Assembly (NCBI GenBank): GCA_003550325.1 | Contig: QKWP01000100.1 | Span: forward strand, 93,227-157,226 | Direction: 5' to 3' | DNA length: 64,000 nucleotides | DNA from: Gigaspora rosea | Taxonomy: Eukaryota; Glomeromycota; Glomeromycetes; Diversisporales; Gigasporaceae | Shown: one piece after another, positions 57,670 through 64,000 of the stretch | Layout: each line of letters starts with the position of its first letter | How positions within the stretch are numbered: the stretch's first letter is position 1 | Program-made: the position numbers and the translations under genes | Notes under the pieces: generated by a model | The model's input: the letters and a program-made list of their open reading frames with translations, nothing else | Databases searched by the model: none | What the model was told of the DNA's origin: nothing

Positions 57670-58811
57670 TGCTGCAAGCCGGCTTAGCCGGCCCAGCCGC
57701 GGCTTGGCGTAGTAAACATTTCGTAAACAAGCTTTTGTAGCGAATTTTTTACATAAACTAAATTAATAAATGCTTTTTATAATTACGTACTAAATAATAA
57801 ATGAAAAAAAACTATCCCAAGAATATACTGAAAATTTATCCTAAATTCCGCTCAAAAAATGCACGGCAAAAAATAATAAGACCAAATTACGCAAAATTCT
57901 ACTAATGAAACTGCTGATACTCATTAAATGAAAAATGGGTTTGAGCCAATTTTATCCAAACTTATTTATTAAAAAATTTCCTTTTTTATAGCTAAAAATT
58001 TCAAAAAAAAAAAAAAATTTTCGGCCAAAAATTAAGAATTTTCAAGATCATCGACGGAATATTTGCTGATTCGGCAGTGAACTGAGACCACAAACGTGCA
58101 ATACCCGACTGGTTATTTTTTTACCAGATGTCACAGAATTATGAATTTAGACCGATGATCTTCAAAATTCTTAATTTTGGCCGAAATTGGGGTTTTTTTT
58201 AATTTTTTAGAAACAAAAAAGGAACTTAAGAAATGTGCTTGGTCGATGGCAAAATTAGTTCAGGAACATTGTTTCTTAATGAGTATCAGCAGTTTCATTA
58301 GAAAGTTCCTTTTTGTATCTATAAAAATCTAATTTTCGGCCAACTTTAAGAACTTTGAATATCATCGGCCTAAATTACAGCTGTTTTGGGCATCTGATAA
58401 AACATTAACTGTCTCGTAATCACTGCCAAACCATTAAATATTCGATCAGTCAATTTTTTACCAGATGTCCCAGAATTTATGTAATGTAGGTCGACGATCT
58501 TCAAAATTTTTAAATTTGGCCGAATTTTTATTTTTTATTTTATTTTATTTTTTTTTTGCAATAAAATTGGCTCAAAAACATTTTCACTTAATGAGTATCG
58601 GTAGTTTCATTAGTAGGATTTTGCGTAATTGATAAATTTTCAGGGTGTTCTTGGGGTAATTTTCATTTATTATTTAGTGTGTGATTATATTCGTGTGTAA
58701 TTATAAAAAGCATTTATTAGTTTAGTTTATGCAAAAAATTCGCTACAAAAGCTTGTTTACGAAATGTTTACTGCGTCAAGCCGCGGCTGGACCGGCTGGA
58801 CCGACTGGACC
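57670..58811. mobile_element. Large palindromic element, copy 2
   Basis: It is highly similar to 23697-25067, without the nested 283-bp MITE. It keeps an inner stretch (58063-58110, GAGACCACAAACG) whose complement survives only in the right arm of copy 1, so the two copies have lost different parts. The right end is replaced by the hAT-like element and relic Q. Confidence 0.75.
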
Positions 58812-59496
58812 CAGGGATGGTAAATGACTTTAAATGACCCAAATGACTCAAATGACAGATGATCAGTCATTGGCCATTTCACGGTCCAAATGACTTAAGA
58901 AGGTCATTTAACTCTGGTTAATCGATTATCTAATACTTTTAGCCAATCAAAATTGATTATTGTTCTTAGTAAATAAAATGTTGTTAGATGTTATCTAATA
59001 AAAATTATTACACATGATAAATAACTGAATCATTTGATGAATGATTGCCATTGGTATTTTGACTAAATGACTAGGTCATTTCCGGACCGGTTGTAAAACG
59101 ACATTCTAATCGAATCATAAGATCAGGTATGAAGTGATTAAAAAAAAACACTGGCAAAAAATAATGTATTTACTTTTTTTAAAAAAAATAAAAAAAAAGT
59201 TCGTGAATAATAATTTACCGATTGTAAAATGATATAAATCATTTTCGAATTTACAAATGGCATGTCAATTAATAATCGACGTGAATTGAGATGAACATAT
59301 GTATTCGTGATCGGTAGGATGTCAACTCTATGCAAAATGACCTAATGACCCGGTCATTTGGAAATGACCATAGTCATTTGGTCACGAGTCATTTCCAAAT
59401 GACCCAAAATTTGAATGACCTCAAATGAGCGGTATTTTGAGGTCATTTGAGGTCATTTGAAAAATTGGCAAAGGCCAGGTCATTTACCATCCCTGC
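58812..59496. mobile_element. hAT-like non-autonomous element, copy C
   Basis: The ends are CAGGGATGGTAAATGAC and its perfect complement. It is nearly identical to copy B. The left flank is the palindromic element, but the right flank jumps into relic Q (CTCTTTGTAGAATTG) with no target duplication, so a deletion or recombination took place at its right border. Confidence 0.8.
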
Positions 59497-59790
59497 TCTT
59501 TGTAGAATTGTCGAAAAATTCCCATTAAAAATTTAAGCATGGAATATCCCTTTAGCTATTCAAGGCATGAGTTATGATTCGATCTTGGTAAAGAATTTGT
59601 CACTCAAAACGGTTAAAAAAAAAACAAATATGGTAAGAATTAAGCTGTTTTCTTCAAAATAATTATAAAACAAAAATTAGCACGTAATATGATCGCACAT
59701 TAGACTTTATAGAAAAACATTCGGATGATTCATAATATAGAATGGAGTGAGACAGGTGAGACCTTATGTATATTACAGAAAGACCTAGTG
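59497..59790 (+). pseudogene. Relic gene Q, fragment
   Basis: It matches 18400-18730 directly, with deletions. ATGATCGCACAT, the REWNETGE-type region (GAATGGAGTGAGACAGGTGAG) and ATTACAGAAAG are still recognisable. Confidence 0.55.
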
Positions 59791-61559
59791 GTTGGAATCA
59801 CATCGGTTTATAACCAGCAGTTTAAAATATCAATCCGATTACAATAAAAAATAAATTTGATTTTGTAAATAAAATCGGATTATCGGTTTTAAACAGTTTT
59901 TAAATAAGATAGCTGCGCGCTAAAACCAGGAATGCAGATAATGAATTTTGTAAATATATACGCTTCTTTAGTATATTATAAAGCTTTTGAATATATATAG
60001 CAGTTAAATTAATCTGGAAAAAACAAGGAATTTTTATATATGTTGGTCTCAAGCGTCAATTTAGATGCGATTTTCATGTAGGACTAAGTTATTTGTCACG
60101 TAAGTGACAACGGCTTATGTATCACTCAAACTAATCAGATTTCAGGATCTCGTGTAACGTAACACGATCAGAAAATTCGTTCGTTTTATAAAAAAAAACA
60201 ACAAAAATCGCTTATTACTCAAAATCTGCATAGGAAACCACCTTCCGTGCTCTAACAAAAAGTTTTCCTTGAGCGATTTTACCATATACTCCCAAACCCT
60301 GACCCTAAACCTAGGTGCTCACCCTATAGGGTTGGGGCATGGTAAAAATTTTGGGCATGCCCCTAGGGGGCATAGGTATGGTAAAGTCTTCGGGACCAGG
60401 ACCTTGGAACCCGGTCTTAGGACCTAATTTACAAAAACCAGGTCCAAATTTTAGGACCTGGGTCCATAGGTCTTTGATAGGTCCCAATAGCCAAAAAAAT
60501 AAAATTCTTGAGTAATATCCTGTTTATCTGGTAGCCGGCAAACAGATATGAGTATTGTCTATCGAAGACAAATTCATTACCCGTTTTGTTTTATTTTTTA
60601 GTCCTTTTAGAGATGTGATCTATATCTGTTTATGCCAACAACAGATAATGGATCGCTTCTCTAAACATTATATTCTTTAATGCTAATAAATTTAGTATTT
60701 TATAATATTTATTTTTGTATTTATATTAATAACAGAGGCTTTTATTTAATATAGGTCACGATCTACTCGCCAAATAATTATTGGCCGGAGCGTAGCGACG
60801 GACCCTAAGTTTCTATGCGAAGTGATACAAAAATTACCTTCCTGATGTGCTTCAATTGTAAACATCTTGACAAATTGTCGCAGCCGTAAGCGACCACGAA
60901 TGCGTTTTTCGGTGCTCATGTGCCCCTTCCTCGCACATAAGAGTCGTGACCAACCCCCTATATACTTACAGTCACGTCCTTATCTCTTGCATAGGTGAGT
61001 TATAGTTTCGCCTTTTCTTCCGTATTCATAATTCCCACGACCTAGTCTAACTAACTTTTTTATTTTTTATACGTCCCTTATATATGCGATATCGGACCTC
61101 CAAATTAATTACACGATGGTTAATAAAATTAAACTTTTATCGTATTGTATAATCAATCAACAATCAATCAATACTTAACCGTCAAAACTCGTGCCCTCGT
61201 GTAACTTGATTCTAGATCGATTATCATTAAATTCAGCAATCATTTAGCCGTGACAATGCCGTGACCCGATCCAGTAATTGATAGACCGTGTGAACGATTC
61301 TTGGCACATGTGATTGAAAGCCCGATCTTCCATCGTCATTCCCGCACTATACATCCCAGAGGCCAATTTCTACCGAAGACCCGATGATGACCGTGACAGG
61401 AGCTAGACCCCCCTTGACTACGTCCTCGTAGTCAACATCTCCTCTAATCGGTTCTTCACTTAACATAATTAATAGTCTACAACATTCTTACAGGTGTCAT
61501 TCCACCATCAGTATCCACAACTGATTTTCATCACTCAATCATCCCCTGTTCTCCAAGCT
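59791..61559. other. Intergenic region, composition shifts toward higher GC
   Basis: No gene is supported. Around 60290-60490 are palindromic words (ACCTAGGT, GGGCATGCCC, CCCTAGGGGG, GGACCTGGGTCC) that look like pieces of another inverted-repeat element. From about 60760 the DNA becomes clearly less AT-rich up to the end of the window, as expected for old coding sequence, but I could not read a gene in 60760-61559. Confidence 0.45.
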
Positions 61560-62640
61560 AGATCCCGAACATATCATTCACTATCTGATTAGATCCATCA
61601 CCAAACTCTTGAATATTCTTTAATGGATTAAAAGGAATTCATTTGATTACATCTTTCTAGTTTGTAGTATTAAGTTGCAATCATCGATATCTTTATTTCC
61701 ACCTTTCAATCCTAGTGGTGTTTTCCGAGGGTCACATGTCCGCTATCAAAGCTGGAGAAGTGTTATAATAGTTGCAATCGGCACATTTTCCATCCTGATC
61801 ATTTCCCTTGGAATTAATAAATTCTGTGAATTAGCCAATGCTTTAAGTTCCACTTTATATAATGCTGTACATGGTTGCTTATATTTCCTTTTTCCATCCA
61901 CTTTCTTCCATACATTGCTTTCTATCCAACCATGTTGTTGGAAACTCGTCACCAGTCTCTGATTTATTCAAAGGAATCCACTCAATCACGCTTATATACG
62001 ATATGGCTTCAAGTTAAAATCCTTCAATACGATCATCAGCATCATTATTTTCACTCGTCCCTCCTGCGTAGCTTTCTGAGCATCCCATGTTTGACACCAT
62101 TCTCTCAATGTGTTATACTGATTGGAATTTGCGCATTTTCCATATTGTCGGCACCGTGCATCATTTCATCAGGTTGCTGAAATTTTATCACAATCCTTTT
62201 AGTGCATCCAATAAATTTGGTGAACCGGTTAATGTTTTAAGCTTCACTACGCATGAAGGTGAGCGAGACTGGATATATCCATATCCACCTTTAACTTCTT
62301 CATTATAGCCTACATATCGTATTCCATTTATCCTGGTTGCAAAACATATCCACAATCTTTCGAACATCGCCTAATTTATAAAATGGACTTCATTCGACTA
62401 CCTCTGTATAATTCGCGGCTTGAAGTTGCCGACTCCAACTTCCACATCGTAGCGATATTAAACTTAGTGCATCCCATTAGAACCATCTATGCCTGTCAAT
62501 TTCTGATAATTTGTAGCTTCGGGTTGAAATCCTTTAAAACAGTTGTCGATATCATTATTTACACTTGTCCATTCTTGTGTCGTTTTCTGAGGATCTCATC
62601 GTTTTGGTACCAGATGTAAGACTCGTTATATCATTCACGA
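61560..62640 (-). pseudogene. Three tandem relics of protein-kinase N-terminal regions
   Basis: The minus strand, in shifting frames, shows the same ordered motifs three times. Unit A (62640-62195): DPQKTTQEWTSVNNDIDNCF, EVVE, a stop where Trp is expected, SPFYKLGDVRKI, then GGYGYIQSRSPSCVVKLKTL with the beta3 lysine. Unit B (62150-61800): GKCANSNQYNTLREWCQTWD, KATQEG, VIEWIPLNK, TWLDRKQCMEESGWKKE. Unit C (61800-61560): GKCADCNYYNTSP, DPRKTPLGLKGGNKDIDDC, VIK, a stop, IPFNPLKNIQEFGDG. This is the cysteine-containing leader and N-lobe of a kinase family greatly expanded in Rhizophagus (my recognition), different from the pseudokinase-LRR family. All units are ruined by stops and shifts; the glycine loop is lost. 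Confidence 0.7.
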
Positions 62641-62939
62641 TCTCTGTATCACTTTCATTAGGACTCGGATCTGCCGATTTCGATAATAGGTGAGCCTTGT
62701 TATTTGACCTCTACAACTCCTTTCCTATCCTTTCCCTACGCAGTACTCCATACGAATCATCCTTTCTCCTGTCATACGAGCAAAGACTATCGCACCAAAA
62801 ATCCTTTACCCACTTGGTATGTTCAAAGAAAGGTGAACGGTATCTATTGCCTTCACTCTTATCACAGAACCACGCCGGGGTATCGTTTCAGTCTCAAAGT
62901 CCTTAGTCACAAGTTTCAAAGCCTTACGGCTCATATAAT

Positions 62940-63190
62940 TCACCTAACCAACGTCTCAATACGTAGGTTAGACTCTTTTCGCAGCCCTCACTGACCACGA
63001 ACAAACTCAAGAACAGAATACCTACGTCTCAATACGAAGGTATGTTCATAATTAATGCACGTCATGGCCCTCACTGACCATGAATGAAGAATACCAACAT
63101 CTCAATATGAAGGTATGTGTTATCATTTTATAATTGTACTTTCTTCCCCTGCGTAGCACTAATTTACGTCTCAGTACTAGGGTATTTATG
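62940..63190. repeat. Degenerate 65-80 bp tandem repeat
   Basis: The word ACGTCTCAATACGNAGGT occurs four times (about 62953, 63024, 63088, 63166), with CCCTCACTGACCA between two pairs. Spacing is 64-78 bp. No other structure is seen in 62641-63300, and no gene. Confidence 0.65.
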
Positions 63191-63299
63191 CGCCTTACGG
63201 GTTATCTGGAAAAATGCTAGGTGAGTAACCTGATACAACAGCAATGCTTACTAACTCACCATTCCTTTCTGTGACTTATCTATCTTTTCCATTTACCAA

Positions 63300-63960
63300 G
63301 TTCCCCATATCCTCTCAAAACCGGTGCCAAAATTCATACAATCGTTGGTTTATTTCATCCAACCGATGACCCATCTTGTTAACTATTATAGTAGCGGTAG
63401 TTGCTTATCCGGATCATTATCCATGCAACACCGATTTAAATTCCGGAGCATGTGTACATTCATGCCTTATTCTATCAATGATCTTAAATTGAAGATTAGT
63501 ATCAAACGGCATTTGATCAAAGTTCTTCCCGTTGATATCTCAATCCTAATGACTATAAACATATGATGATTTCATGCATGATTAACGTAGTAGAACTCCT
63601 GGTGTTTACACAATGTTTCCATTGTGTAAATCCCCATGAACAAGTTTCTGAAGATGAATCGATTCATGATCAAAAGCTATACCGCTCACAAAATTCAATT
63701 TATCCCTCTATCCCAATTGCGATACTTCTACAAAGGTTTTGATGTAACGATCCTTTTGATGCAATCCCCATGGGTAGAATTCTTATATCTTTTCGTGTGA
63801 ACTACTTATTACTTTAAGCGCACTATAATACCATGTCCCTTGTATACAGGTTTTGTAGAATTGAATATGACCATATTAGCTCGTACAGGCGTATTGTGCA
63901 GATTCTTCCACTAAGATTGTATAGTATCGTGTACAAATTCTTGCTCCCTTCGTATCTGTC
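63300..63960 (-). pseudogene. Protein-kinase C-lobe relic
   Basis: The minus strand reads LKVISSSHEKI, then, in frame, INFVSGIAFDHESIHLQKLV and HGDLHNGNIV (63606-63641), the catalytic loop with Asp and Asn kept and HRD written as HGD. Then MPFDTNLQFKIIDRIRHEC, APEFKSVL and, one frame over, CMDNDPDKQ, the end of the C-lobe. The DFG segment is not readable. Stops and shifts make it a pseudogene. It lies directly upstream, in its own direction, of the three N-terminal relics, consistent with a decayed tandem kinase cluster. Confidence 0.68.
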
Positions 63961-64000
63961 ATTTCTCTATTCCTTTCGCTCATCAGGTCTCTTATTTTGT

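Noticed and set aside
61675-63566. Plus-strand frames of 68-101 codons near the end of the window
   Set aside because: The minus strand there carries kinase motifs in order; the plus frames have no recognisable features.

Overview
The window looks like a piece of an arbuscular mycorrhizal fungus genome (Glomeromycotina, most like Rhizophagus). This is inference from family resemblance: very AT-rich DNA, short AT-rich GT-AG introns, kinase-like proteins fused to ribonuclease-inhibitor-type leucine-rich repeats (LRRs), SWIM-domain MULE transposase relics, a DIRS-type retroelement and many small inverted-repeat elements. No search was run. There are two ordinary-looking host genes: a lipid-anchor-motif SAM methyltransferase (12903-14481, minus, 3 exons) and an Mpv17/PMP22-family membrane protein (15580-16904, plus, 5 exons). 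Both were assembled by hand from splice sites and reading phase.

Most other coding DNA belongs to one family present in four copies: a degenerate protein-kinase domain in four small exons, followed by a long exon with a TPR-like helix pair and 9 to 14 LRRs of 28 residues. Copy 1 (20669-23176, minus) is the most intact. Copy 2 (43397-46797, plus) is an inverted duplicate broken by a hAT-type insertion, a stop and a frameshift. Copies 3 and 4 (50819-53403 and 54020-56876, minus) lie head to tail and share a nearly identical 1.6 kb tract that stops at a single N (50818). The kinase part has lost its glycine loop and the HRD catalytic motif in every copy where these can be read, so it is predicted to be a pseudokinase. 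A second, unrelated kinase family survives as wrecked tandem fragments at 61560-63960.

Mobile DNA fills the rest. A roughly 6.8 kb DIRS/PAT-like tyrosine-recombinase retrotransposon lies on the minus strand at 30241-37021 and shows split direct repeats. A 1.95 kb solo LTR sits at 39907-41854 with target duplication ACGG. A decayed MULE transposase gene lies at 48682-49805. Many non-autonomous elements can be delimited by terminal inverted repeats and target duplications: hAT-like (8 bp), Mutator-like (9 bp), a family with 7 bp duplications, and a TA-inserting family. Paralogous copies in the same window supply empty sites for several insertions.

At large scale, sequence blocks around copy 1 and at 27650-29600 recur in inverted order at 37670-48650, on either side of the DIRS element. 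The upstream side of copy 1 recurs in direct orientation next to copy 4. The first 12.9 kb and several shorter stretches hold no gene I can support.
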